The notes beneath the pieces are model-generated. The model did no database searches, was not told the origin of the DNA, and was given only the letters and a program-made list of their open reading frames with translations. Below, piece by piece: positions 23,140-33,814 of a DNA stretch of 64,000 bases (its first letter is position 1; every line of letters begins with the position of its first letter). Location: positions 105,627,908 through 105,691,907 of the forward strand of contig OX352763.1 in NCBI GenBank assembly GCA_947095585.1, written 5' to 3'. This stretch comes from Nephrocerus scutellatus (Eukaryota > Arthropoda > Insecta > Diptera > Pipunculidae). Made by a program: the position numbers and the translations under genes.

Positions 23140-23433
23140 TGGGCGCCGTGGCTCAGTGGTAATGCACATGGCTGCTGCGCAGGAGGTTCAGGTTCGAATC
23201 CCAGCAACACCAAAAGTATTTTTGACGGTGTCCCACCTCTCGCGAATGGGTGACAAGCGTTCCGAGAGTAATTAATACCTTGTCACGGAAAGCTTCTCAA
23301 TTCGTCGTTCGGATCCGGCCTTAAATTGTAGGTCCCTTCCATTTGTGTCCAAAAAAATTAACATGTGCAGCACAAATGGTCGCGAGAAGTTAGGCCTTGG
23401 ACCGCAATGGTCTGTAGCGCCAAATATTATTAT
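23140..23433 (+). mobile_element. tRNA-derived SINE with exact target-site duplication
   Basis: The 5' part is tRNA-like. An A box TGGCTCAGTGG at 23149-23159 and a perfect B box GGTTCGAATCC at 23191-23201 form an internal RNA polymerase III promoter with normal spacing. The tRNA-unrelated body runs through GTGTCCCACCTCTCG and CTCAATTCGTCGTTCGGATC, and the 3' part (GGTCGCGAGAAGTTAGGCC, TTGGACCGCAATGGTCTGTA) ends in a short ATT repeat. Such 3' parts are usually borrowed from a partner LINE that supplies the RT. Identical 15-base duplications flank it, so this is a complete insertion and fairly young. I saw no second copy in the window. Confidence 0.9.
23149..23201 (+). promoter_or_regulatory. 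Pol III A and B boxes of the SINE
   Basis: A box at 23149-23159 and B box at 23191-23201, 31 bases apart. This is the type 2 internal promoter arrangement of tRNA genes and tRNA-derived SINEs. Confidence 0.85.
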
Positions 23434-23448
23434 TATTGTCCCAGCGAG
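23434..23448 (+). repeat. Target-site duplication, right copy
   Basis: Exact repeat of 23125-23139, directly following the ATT-repeat tail of the SINE. Confidence 0.93.
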
Positions 23449-23649
23449 CCTGCCATTTAGCTATTGATGTGGCCTTTTCTTACCTCGTGATCATTTAGAG
23501 TGATGATGATGAAAATGGGTATCTACCAATAGCACTGCAACCATATGGATTTATTGCACTAACCATAACTAGTGCTATGGATACACTGCATGCCCATCCC
23601 TATAGCACCCCCTCCATACCGATGGCTCTTATAAACTTAATAATATGGT

Positions 23650-24130
23650 GTGGTCTCCTTGAATGCCGTGCAGACTCCGAGATCATGTGAGTACCCATGT
23701 GGTCTCTCATCTGTCGGATTTTTACTTCGCATTCATTGAGAAGGTGCCACGGGGTATCCTCTGCTCCCCACAAAGCCTGCAGCTGTCATCCTCTTCTAGT
23801 TTTAATATCTTTAGGTACCCCTTCAGTCTACAATGTCCTCTCGGGAAACACGTAATGATTACTTCTACTTCTACTTAGTCCCAATATCGAGCGAGACCTC
23901 TTTGGGTCATAGTTCCCCATCATTTCCTTTGCTTGTCGTAGGCCTAGGAGATTTTCCCATCTTACGGAAACAGCTGCCTTACATATTCCGCGTATCTCCT
24001 CCCGCATTGTGCGGTACCCTATGCCACAGAATGGTTCTGGCCATACACGCGGAGTTTCTGTCCCTTTGTTTTCCCCGTGGGGGTCCAATTGCAGCTTTTT
24101 ATTTAGTGGAGACGTTGCAGGACCTTACCA
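23650..24130 (-). pseudogene. LINE C-terminal region after RNase H, with zinc-finger-like end
   Basis: Minus strand: YRTMREEIRGICKAAVSVRW, LLGLRQAKEMMGNYDPKRSR and ILGLSRSRSNHYVFPERTL, followed by a decayed Cys/His segment reading GAEDTPWHLLNECE. This layout (an AK..LG block, LSR.....LTGH, then C-x2-C...H...C) follows the RNase H domain of I, R1 and LOA-type LINEs. It is separate from the RNase H at 24836-25340, because a 3'-region repeat lies between them, so I treat it as a second element. Confidence 0.75.
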
Positions 24131-24289
24131 CGGAATATTAACAAAGGGTCGTCGGTGCTTAGAGTATACTCAGGATGGGTAATGTCTAGTACTTGCGACC
24201 CGAAGTGGAGCACTGGTACTTAAAATCTCTTTATGAGCAAGTCTTCGTATTTAGTGGTTCATTTCATACAACACACAGGTCTGTGATGG

Positions 24290-24836
24290 GGACAGACGGG
24301 GATCTCTGATTCCAAAGGCCTAGGACTTGGGAAATCCTAGTGGCAAATGATGGGGTTCGCGGTTCCGGACGAATGTGCTGCCAGGGTCTGTTTTTGCAAT
24401 CGCCCAGGCACTCATTCTGAAAAAGCTGAGTCCCTTGATGCCTGACCTCACCAAGGTTGCGTTTGGTACCGCGTTGCTCACAGACAACAAGGCCGGCCGC
24501 AAGGCTCGACCAGTCTGAGGACAATTGTGGTTGAGGACCCAGCTCGTTCTGGGGATGCAACGCGGGGGCTGTGGTTTACTACCCAAATACGGGTAGAACA
24601 CTAGCATGGTAACATCAGCGTGGGGACTGATGTTACCAAAAATCTTTGGAACATCAGTATCCTTCCTGATGTTACCGGTGCGATGATGCGTTCTCTGTGG
24701 AGTTGCATAGATCAACCGGTTGTCGTGACACCAAAGATCGGCAGGGACTTAAGATAGGTCCTGCTCTAACCATTGAGTTAATACTGGCACATCAGTCTAT
24801 GATGGACGTTGATTGTCGTATAACGAATCCAAGTCC
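24290..24836 (-). mobile_element. LOA-type LINE 3' region, copy X1, with paired hairpins
   Basis: This follows RNase H sequence on the minus strand and matches 63262-63815 over its full length and 61345-61720 in part, so it is probably the 3' untranslated end of one LINE family. Two hairpins are present: 24608-24637 (11-bp perfect arms GGTAACATCAG / CTGATGTTACC) and 24650-24673 (8-bp arms AACATCAG / CTGATGTT). The block CCTGGGCGATTGC and the CAGCACATTCG part are shared among copies. Confidence 0.7.
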
Positions 24837-25340
24837 GAAGAGGACCGTGGGGTAAACCATTCACTGGAGGCATCCACGTTAATCCAAAGACACTTCACTG
24901 TCCCTTTGTTTGCGAGCCCATCCGCTGCTTCATTGCCCTCTATGCAAGCGTGTCCTGGCACCCAGTACAAGCGTACCTTGTTTACTTCGCCAAGTCTGTT
25001 TAGCTACGCCCTACACTCTTCCACCAGTCTAGACGTGATGTGAAACGCATCACGGGCATCTTTTCAGATTAAAGGGAGCACGTCTTTCGATGGCATGTAC
25101 TTCTGCTTGGATTATGCTCGGGTACTGCCTCATTGCTTCAGACTACTTGATTCTTGGCCAATTGACTCGCGGACCCGTTGCCTTCTGCTTTCTCTGACCC
25201 ATCCGTATACCACTTTACGGTTCCCGGATGTATCTGGTATTCAGTTTCAGATCTGAATTCCTTCTTGGTGCTCATTCTGACTTGAAAGTTTTTCTTGAAT
25301 TCTAGCTTTTGCAACATGTTGCCAAAAGGCAAGGGAAGAG
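24836..25340 (-). pseudogene. LOA/I-type LINE RNase H domain
   Basis: Minus strand. Near 25230, GTVKWYTDGSEKAEGNGSA carries the first RNase H acidic motif. After frameshifts the distal part reads YWVPGHACIEGNEAADGLA near 24930, the classic WVPGH.GI.GNE.AD block with the last catalytic acidic residue. The domain would degrade RNA in the RNA:DNA hybrid. Stops in the middle make it inactive. The X1 3' region follows directly. Confidence 0.85.
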
Positions 25341-27150
25341 CAAGAGCACAAAGATCGTGGACGTATATGTTGCCTAGGCAGGATTAATTGAGGCACTGCC
25401 CTTTATCATAAAGGCAGTACATTAATCGTCCACGGTCCTGTTTGATAATTCCAAAATGCTCAGCCAATTTACTGCGTCAGTTCTGTTCTCAAGATCTTGT
25501 CGCAGTTAATATCAGATATGTGGGATAAAGTCAGAAACCATTGTGGCACCTGCTTATCTACCATATGACTCCATAAGACTCCCACCCCCATCAAGGGAAC
25601 TGATGGAGCTTGTTAGATACTCTGAATTTAACAATCTGGGTCTAATTGTTGGATGCGATGCGAATTCTCAGCAACCGTCAACCGTCTGGGGAAGCAGCAA
25701 ATACAACAACAGAGGACTTCAACTCTTCGACTATACTACACTTTCCACCGACTTAGTAATAAATAACATTGGCATTGAGCCAACATTCCTGAACAGTCAG
25801 AGGAAAGAAGTGATTGATCTAGCCATGTCAAACGACAAGATGATCGACCAAATCAAAGGATGAAAAGTGATGAAAGTTATCTCATTGTTCGACCATTGGC
25901 TTTCAGTCAGTTTAAAAAAATTCCCGCCGGCATAAATCCAAGAACAAATGACTGGACGAAATTCCAAGAGTCTCTTCAAGCTTAACTAGTCTTTGGTGGC
26001 ACAAAAGGAAGCTCACAAACGAAGCTGAAGTTGAAGAAAAATCACAAATTATGTCTAAATCCATATTGGATAGCTTTGTTGAGTCCTGTCCAGCAGGAAA
26101 GCGGTGGAAAGGAAAACTGTTCCCTGATGGAACAGTGAATTTCAAGAACTTCGAAAGATCTCACGGAAGTTTCTCAATAGAGCCTTAAAAACAGATCTTG
26201 AAAGCGACTGGGAGACTCCTATAAATCTCAGAGAGATTATAATGCAAAAGTTAAGAAGGCTAAGCTCGAGTACTATAGGAACTTCTGCTCCGAAATAAAT
26301 GAGCTAAGAGAAACAGCTCTGCAAAAGCTTCCGGAAAGACCTCAGAGCCAAACTCAATTCGCTCAAGAAATCTGATGGCACTTTCAATAACTCTATGCAG
26401 AAGGTGAATCACATTTTACTCCACACTCACTTTCCATGAAGCAGAGTGCTAAGGGAGACTAATAGTGTCAGCTTTGCTCCAGATGGCAATAAATGTCACC
26501 AGTTATGATTAGTATGTAGTATGGAAAGGTGTCTATAGAATTCTCTATTTCATCCTTCAAGGATTTGAAAGCACCAGATCCAGATGGTATATACCGAAGA
26601 GTGCTGAAACATTGTGTTAAAAGACTTATAGATGAGCTAAAACTGATTTATACAACTAGTTTGGCCTTCGGGTATATTTCTTCAGGTTTAGCTTTTATCC
26701 CGAAACCAGGCGAAAGCGACCTCTTATTAGCTAAAAGTTTCAGATCAATCTGTCTCTCATCATTTGTGCTGAAAGGTCCTGAACGCTTGGTTGAGATGTA
26801 TATTAGGTCGAATGTACTCAAGAGAAATCCCCTAAATGTGAATCAACATGCATATCAGCGTTGTAAATCCTGTGAGTCTGCTCCTCATGATCTTGTTTTC
26901 AGGATTGAAAAGAGCATAATGAACGGAGTCTTCACCATAGGGGTGTATATTGATATTGAGGGATCTTTTGACAACGCTACCTTTGACTAGATGTTCAACT
27001 CTGCTAAGAGGCATGGAGTCGAGCCAACTTTAACCATATGGATACACTACATGCTTTCCCGCCGGCTTCTTCAGACAGGCGAGAATATGGATACTAAAGT
27101 TACTGTCGAACTGACCCACTAGGTAGAATTCTTTCGCCGTTTCTATTCTA

Positions 27151-27265
27151 AAGGGTGTTTTTTTGGGAGGTTTGTTTTTCCGATAGATGTCGTTTTATTT
27201 TATGACAGTTGTTTTGACAGCTCAAAGTGGCATTTCTACTCAGTATTGTTTGGCAAATCATTATG

Positions 27266-27300
<35 letters not shown>

Positions 27301-27461
27301 ACATTTGTGAAAAATAGTCGTGGTAGCCATATGCCAGAAATTGTGTTTAAATGTTAAATGCCAAAAAATTATCTACCAAATAAAAAAAAATTTTGGTCAT
27401 TTCATAATTTTATATGTGTTTTATTCAAAAAAAAAATCGGCAACCTCTTAAAAAAACACGT
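27151..27461 (+). mobile_element. Mariner-like MITE, left copy
   Basis: Ends AAGGGTGTTTTTTTGGGAGG and (reverse complement) ACGTGTTTTTTTAAGAGGTT, with TA on the left at 27149-27150 and TA after the right end. It contains a 33-base A run at 27266-27298 and a 45-base stretch (ATTTTGGTCATTTCATAATT...) absent from the partner copy. The ends and TA target suit a Tc1/mariner-type MITE. No transposase frame is present. Confidence 0.8.
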
Positions 27462-27469
27462 TATATCTA

Positions 27470-27584
27470 ACGGGTGTTTTTTTAAGAGGTTGCCGATTTT
27501 TTTATTTGGTAGATAATTTTTTGGCATTTAACATTTAAACACAATTTCTGGCATATGGCTACCACGACTATTTTTCACAAATGT

Positions 27585-27623
<39 letters not shown>

Positions 27624-27738
27624 CATAATGATTTGCCAAACAATACTGAGTAGAAATGCCACTTTGAGCTGTCAAAACAACTGTCATAAAATAAAACGAC
27701 ATCTATCGGAAAAACAAACCTCCCAAAAAAACACCCGT
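27470..27738 (-). mobile_element. Mariner-like MITE, right copy in inverted orientation
   Basis: Starts ACGGGTGTTTTTTTAAGAGG and ends CCTCCCAAAAAAACACCCGT, with TA on both sides (27468-27469 and 27739-27740). Apart from the length of its poly(T) run (27587-27623) and lack of the 45-base stretch, it is an almost exact reverse complement of the left copy, from which an 8-base spacer separates it. The two form one large palindrome. Confidence 0.85.
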
Positions 27739-29352
27739 TATATGCCTTGTTGTCGATTCTTTGATCGAAGAAGTTGGTCAACTAGATATACGCATACAAG
27801 CTTATGCGGACGATGTATATCTTGTTTCATTCCAATAAATCCCTCAGGGCCGCCTGTATAAATCTACAGACGGCTTTGAAACGGTTGGATAATTGGTGAA
27901 GCAGAAATGGACTATCGGTAAATCCGAGTAAAACTACTGCAGTTTTATTTACTCGTAAACGTAAATTCGATTGTCTTATTCCTCCTGTGCCAAAAGGTTT
28001 AACTTTGCCAATCTGCATTGAAGTTCTAGATTGCAAGATAATGTGGAAGATTAACCTGGAACTGAGAATATCGAAAGCTCAGTTTACGTTTATTCAATGT
28101 AAAAGAGCATTTGGTAAATCATGGGAGGCTGAGTCCGAAAATGGTATGCTGACCATTTCCATTCTCTCCTATGCGACAGTAGTTTGGTGGCAAAGAACTT
28201 GTGTGAAAATGGTTAGGAGGACACTAAACAAATTGCAAAGGAACGTATGCCTGGGAATAATGGGCACAATGCCCTCTACATCGGCAGATGCTCTCAATAA
28301 ACTGCTAAGGCTGCCACCTCTCGATTGTTCTAGAGAGACTGAACTCTATTTCATGATGGAATTCCGTCACTCTTATCTGGGTTCCGGGACATATAGGAAT
28401 AAAAGGAAATTAATTTGCTGATGCACTTGCAAGAAGTGGTTCTTCTGATATGTCCCAAACCAATGTAAGGCTTGAGCCAGGTAAGCTTAAATATAGATAT
28501 TCAAAGATTTATGGAAGCCGAACAGGAACCACGTTGGCACTCCGTTAATATATGTAGAACTACCAAGCACTTTGTGGATAGTATGAGTATACAGAGACAA
28601 ACATTTAAAAGCTTCTGTAGGAGTTTTCGGGCTTCCATTATGGTTTGTGTCTCTGTTCAAATTTGTGAAACTGAATTGGTATGCTGATGATATTTTATCA
28701 CAGTCTTAGAACTACTTTGAGCGTGAGAGACATAGCCAATTAATATATAGAGGATCATTTTGTTTGGTCGTCGAAAGGCCTTTTGCACAAGAGATGGATG
28801 AATGAAACAGTGTTGGACATAGTGGAGTACGCCCATTACTATGCCAACATTGACATTTGCGTTGTGCCTAGTGGCCTTATGAGCTGTCATTGATAGTTTT
28901 TTCATAAGGATGTGATATGAGCCATCTAAAAAAACACCCCATACTATCCTAGATGTTAGTGCAATGTTATCAATGTGCTTTAGTTAAGAGGATTCATCAC
29001 TCGAAATTGTATCAACTACACTACTTAAGCTGTCAAGGAGATGATGACAGGGTACCCACATTTTGACAAGTGTTAGTCTATAAAGTTGGTTACAAGTCAA
29101 CGAATTCAAAGGAAATACTTGTATGTAACACCAAATGGAATCAAACTTGGGAGTGTGATTGCTTTGTATTTGACCGGAGCATCATCGCATCCAGCTTTTT
29201 TTCCGTGAACACCAGCATTTACTTCTGATCTGATCGAATTCAAAGAAATTCATAGCAATTGGCAACAAAATATCAAGCATACAACGCATACTGAAAAATA
29301 AAATTAAATTGAAGCCTAACAATATGCAAAATGTACATACAGGAGTTAAAAG

Positions 29353-29428
29353 TTGTTTGTTTGTTTGTTTGTTTGTTTGTTTGTTTGTTTGTTTGTTTGT
29401 TTGTTTGTTTGTTTGTTTGTTTGTTTGT
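29353..29428 (+). repeat. (GTTT)n microsatellite
   Basis: Nineteen uninterrupted TTTG tetranucleotides followed by a TA run (29431-29446). Confidence 0.95.
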
Positions 29429-30065
29429 TGATATATATATATATATGATATATAGAATTATTATAACAGCTTAATTCCCGAACATAGTGGGCAGCCATCA
29501 GAATAGTTGGGGGAATAAATATTTTCTGTGCAAGAATAAATCTGCAATGTAGCTTATCAGAATTCTCCAAGTGTTTTTCGGCTCTCCATTGAGCAAATTG
29601 ATGATATCCTCTTTCTGTAAAATCTGCATTCCAAAATCTTTTGCTAGATAGATTTTAATATAGGAACTTATCTTACTTCCTGTTTCGTAGAGTACAATTC
29701 CTGCGTAAAATCTCCGGAAACATGTTTAGCGCTTATGCTAAGTAATTCAGCAGGCTCTTAGCTTCCGTCGTCTGAAAATGTCCAAAATAGCTGATACTTC
29801 TATTCGAATATTTATGAAGATTACGGTTCATTATGCTTCTGGAAGAGGAGAAAAACAAAAGAATTCGATAAAGATTCCGATGGCGCCAGTAATTTCCGCT
29901 GTTGACCGGTTGGCAGGAATAACATCAACACATCTGTCCGTCGGCATTAGCATCAGTACCGCGACGACGGCACTGAAGATTAACCAAAAATCCATTAAAT
30001 GGTAGTACGTACACTCGATCCACAGATCTGAATATGAACCGATGCTCACTGAGAATGAAGGTAAA

Positions 30066-30086
30066 AGAGAGAGAGAGAGAGAGAGA
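30066..30086 (+). repeat. (AG)n microsatellite
   Basis: About ten AG dinucleotides. Confidence 0.9.
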
Positions 30087-31149
30087 TATGTGGACGAGTT
30101 AATAATGCTACGCGATTGCTTTAAATTAGCCGACGCGGCGCATTTGAATTTGCGATCTTTTATTGTTGTGCCTCGGTAATTAATTGCCAGGATGTATAAC
30201 CACAAGAACAAATGTCGAGCGACTTTATTATGAGATTGCGATACGATCAGCCGAGCAGATTAAAATTATGCGAACTTCATCCGACGGCTATAAGGACTAT
30301 TTGTCTGTTGTGTGTGTGTTTGTGACACGTCGGCGCCTTTATCAAAGTAATCGCATTAAAACTCCTTAAATGTTCAAGCAGGAAGTTGATGAATGCACAT
30401 AATGCAGTAAAGAGTAAGATCATGCAAAGGACTCTATTAGGGTAGGTACTGACGGGGAAATGCAAATCCGCAGCGATGAATTTGTGATGATAAGCGTCGC
30501 TCTTGTAATTAACTTTCGACCAACCTACCATTACCAGGACATACAGAGTCGTAAATAACGTATTTGTTGTTGTGTTTTTTTTCAATTTAATTAAATTAAA
30601 TAAATTTTAGGTGTGTGTGTGTATTGTTTTGCATTTCCGATTTGAATTAGATGCGAATAATGTGAATTGAAGGGTAGATTGCCATTTGAACTGATAACTG
30701 CCAGTATATCCTGCTCGTGTCACAAACATTCTTTCAAGATACATTGAATTTGAAATGCGAGGATCCTTGAGGTCGGAATATCTTAATATTCGCAGATTTT
30801 TATCAGTCAGAAATTTTGGATTTAGTTCCGTGTTCAAAAACGAAAAATATTTATGCAATCATCTGGAAAGACTATAGTGTCCCTTCCTTTTAACCAATTC
30901 TTAATAAGACCAAAAGGACGATCTGGTGGAATATAGCAATTTCCCACGATAGCAAACACCAATTATATTTCTTTCATAGTTTCTGGAGTTTTGCGTGCCA
31001 GCCAATAAGAAAGCATGGCCACGATTGGAATATTTTTTCCTGACTCAAATAGGTATCACATAACCGACGGTAAAGAGCAGATGCAACTTCATTTAAACTC
31101 TTTGGTGCATTTTTTTTTTTCGTTCTTTTAAATTCTGTTTCAAACATTA

Positions 31150-33506
31150 AAAGCTTCTGCAGTCATCTGCAGCAATGGTTAAAAGAAACTTTGCAGAAAA
31201 GACTTCTTCTGTTCCGACTTTATTCCATAATGGTATTCTTTATAAAACTGATATTCAGAAAGCCAATCTCTAAGCTTCGCATTTTGCTAGTGCGTCAACC
31301 CTTCCATTTTCTAACCAAAGTCCACCAATTCTTCCGAATGTAGGCCCAGGTATGTCTTCAATTTATTTCCGTCGTCGGGTTGTTTCCAAAATTCTTAAAG
31401 AACTTGACCCCAATAGACCAACTGGACCCGACGGTATTCCACCATTATTATTGAAAAGATGTCATCATACTTTGGTAAAACCGCTTAGCAAATTGTTTTA
31501 TCTCTCAATGAAGACAGGTGTTTTTCCGTCAATTTGGAAAATAGCTAATATTCAACCCGTCCCGAAAAAAGGTGATAAATCTGCACCTACTAACTACCGC
31601 CCTATTGCTCTGTTGTCAGTTTTATCAAAAGTAATGGAATCTATCGTTAATTTCAGACTAATGAGCTATCTGGATTCGAATGCTCTTTTATCCGATGTTC
31701 AGTATGGATTTCGAAAAAATCGATCTTCAGGTGAACTAATGACGTGAATGAGTCATTGTTGGGAGCGAAGGCGAATCAAGCGTTGTGTCCTTGGATATTT
31801 CTAAGGCTTTTGATAGAGTTTGGCATATTTGTCTTATTAATAATATTCGTGCGCTCACCTTACACCCCTCTCTCATTACATGGATTGAGGATTTTTTATG
31901 GAACCGCAAAATAAAAGTGGTATTGAATGGTTTTTCCTCATCTTCGCATGAGATCAATGCTGGCGTTCCTCAAGGGTCATCCTTATCGCCTACATTATTC
32001 TTAATATATATCAATGACTTGTTTGTCTTCTACAACATGTGATATCCACTAATTTGCTGATGATACGACGTTATCGGCTTCCATGGAGTTTTTTAGTCAA
32101 AAAACAACCCATAAAAATACAATTTTTCATTAAAATTTGAAGAAAATCAAGCTAATTTTAAAAAAAAATTTATATGGTCGCCCCTCGGACCTCAGGGCCT
32201 CACTCCAAAAACTTTACAAAAAATTTTGTCCATCGGAGATACAAAAATTAAAAAAATCGGGTTAAGTTTTTTAAAAAATTTGTTGGTGCCCCATGACCAT
32301 CCAAACCCTGTCTCCAAAATTTTTGCAAAAAGTGTGGCCCATCGGAGATACATACGTATATAAAATTTAAAGAAAATCGGATTAATTTTTTTTTAAATTT
32401 TGGGGCCCCATGACCCCGGGACCCAGGGTCTCCAAATTTTGTACAAAAAGTGTTGTCTATCGGATATACACATGTGTATTAAATTTGAAGGAAATCGGGT
32501 TAATTTTTTTAAAAAAAGTTATGGGGCCCCACGAACCCGGACCCAGGGTCTCCAAATTTTTTACAAAAAGTCTTGTCTATCGGAGATACACATGTGTATT
32601 AAATTTGAAGAAAATCGAGTAAAATTTTGTAAAGTATTTGTAGGGGAGCCCACAGACCCCGTGGCCCGAAGGTCCTCAAATTTTAATAGAAAGTGTTGTC
32701 ATCGGAGATATGCATGTGTGGAAAATTTCAATAAAATTGGACTTTGGGAAGTGGGTCAAAAATTGATCGCAAGATTCCATGACACACAAACCCACAAACC
32801 CACAAACACACGGGCAAGTGAAGTTAATATAGAGAATTTAAAAAGAATGCAATTCTCGCTTGATTGTTTCGCGTAAATTAATGAATTCGACAATTCTGTC
32901 GAACATTCAAGTCATTCTTGATTGGGGCAGATCTAATAGGGTGGAATTGAACCCAAATAAATTCCAGGCTTGTCTTTTTTCTCAAAAGGCAATTCAACAT
33001 TACGTAGCACCAGTAATTAATGGTGCCACTATTGCGAGATCAGTTTCACTTAAGATGTTAGGTTTGAAAGTTTCTAGTGAACTTTCCTGGAAGGAACATA
33101 TTTATGAAATCTCAAAAAGAGCGAGCCAATGCTCGGGCTTTATAAGACGTTGTAATTTTTACTTTAGCCCCTCTGAAGTATTAAATCTTATGTTAGACCA
33201 ATTTTAGAATTCAATTCATTTGTGTGGGGTGGAGCTCCAAGGTCGCATTTGGTTTATCTTGATGGAATTCAAAATAGAGTTATCCGTTTGATAAACGATG
33301 TATCCATTACTTCATCTCTTGATTCTTTGGAGCATAGACGTAATGTTGGAGCTTTATCTGTTTTCTACAAATTTTACAACGGTAGATGTTCTTTAGAAAC
33401 CCGTTCTCTAGTTCCAGGTCCTTTTGTCAGCAACGTTAACACTCGTTTGAGGTTTAATCAACATAGATTTGCCTTAAAACCGTTCTCCTCTATCCCTTGG
33501 CAATGA
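31150..33506 (+). pseudogene. Jockey/BS-type LINE ORF2, split by a TMT insertion
   Basis: Plus strand. The pre-RT region reads AEKTSSVPTLFHNGILYKTD with a stop near 31272. RT runs from 31352: RPTGPDGIPPLLLKRCHHTL, VPKKGDKSAPTNYRPIALLS, DVQYGFRKNRSS, a frameshift, LDISKAFDRVWHI, AGVPQGSSLSPTLF and the catalytic FADDTTLSAS at about 32054. TMT copy B is inserted about 20 bases further on. After it, VILDWGRSNRVELNPNKFQA (32890-32960), LKMLGLKVSSELSWKEHI and SLEHRRNVGALSVFYKF complete the thumb and C-terminal part, ending at 33506. Fewer mutations than most LINE relics here. It is a different subfamily from the other Jockey fragments. Confidence 0.9.
32095..32848 (+). mobile_element. TMT-family repeat, copy B (inside Jockey RT)
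   Basis: Begins in an A run followed by CAACCCATAAAAAT and carries about five diverged modules of about 120 bases. Each includes a GCCCC-rich part, ACAAAAAGTGTTGTCTATCG, GAGATACACATGTG and AAATTTGAAGAAAATCGGGT. A last module (TTTCAATAAAATTGGACTTT, GGGAAGTGGGTCAAAAATTG) is followed by a short CACAAACC array (32781-32811) and the tail CGGGCAAGTGAAGTTAATAT, then AGAGAATTTAAAAAG. RT coding sequence continues on both sides, which delimits the insertion to about 750 bases. Confidence 0.85.
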
Positions 33507-33814
33507 GTCTTTAAAAAAAATACGGAAACAAATGTTGTAATAATATAGTTGCCGATAATATAATGCAGGGCCCAATCTGGCACTTTGGTTAGAACAAAAT
33601 ATTTCTGGCAATCGTATGAAATTGTAATGCATAAGTCCTTTAGTTTCACTTAAAATGTGATAAAATGCGGAAGCTCCTAGATTATGAATCCTTAACTCAA
33701 GTACAAATGTTCTCTTTGCCGTAACATCGTCACACTCTTTTGCTTTGATAATGGTCCGCAAGACCGAAATATTGGCTAAAGACCTAAAAATTAACAAAAA
33801 TCAATATTAATATG
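33507..33814. other. Unassigned DNA after a Jockey element
   Basis: Probably the 3' untranslated part of the Jockey element and unrelated flank. No motif recognised. Confidence 0.4.

Larger units (their letters stand above)
25500..28520 (+). pseudogene. LOA/I-type LINE: endonuclease, RT and RNase H, split by MITEs
   Basis: Plus strand, the longest LINE relic here. The endonuclease at 25543-25860 shows LGLIVGCDANSQQPSTVWGS (D-x-N motif) and EPTFLNSQRKEVIDLAMSND. The linker has many frameshifts, with KKSDGTFNNSM and HILLHTHFP at 26370-26440. RT at 26529-26990 shows ISSFKDLKAPDPDGIYRRVL, LAFIPKPGESD and VYIDIEGSFDNATFD. An inverted MITE pair interrupts it at 27151-27738. RT resumes at about 27750 with the catalytic AYADDVYLVSF near 27800. 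The thumb block SYATVVWWQRTCVKMVRRTL and LPPLDC lie at 28165-28325, and RNase H sequence (GNKRN.FADALARSGSSDM) ends it. It has at least six disruptions. Confidence 0.9.
28521..31149. other. Gene-free stretch with microsatellites
   Basis: No assignable coding region. It holds the GTTT array at 29353-29428, a TA run at 29431-29446, an AG run at 30066-30086 and a GT run at 30610-30622. The segment 28917-28937 (AAAAAAACACCCC) resembles a mariner-like MITE end but stands alone. Confidence 0.55.

Noticed and set aside
23140..23212. A functional tRNA gene
   Set aside because: The A and B boxes are good but the anticodon stem does not pair well, there is no pol III terminator after the tRNA part, and it continues into a SINE body with target duplications.
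28917..28937. A solo mariner-like MITE end (AAAAAAACACCCC)
   Set aside because: Only about 13 bases match, in A-rich DNA, with no partner end.
32400..32876. A 158-codon frame with repeating KSCLSEIHMCIKFEENRV-like words, possibly a repeat protein
   Set aside because: The same words appear in two frames and once per 120-base DNA module, so the repetition is at DNA level. Spacing and stops differ between copies.
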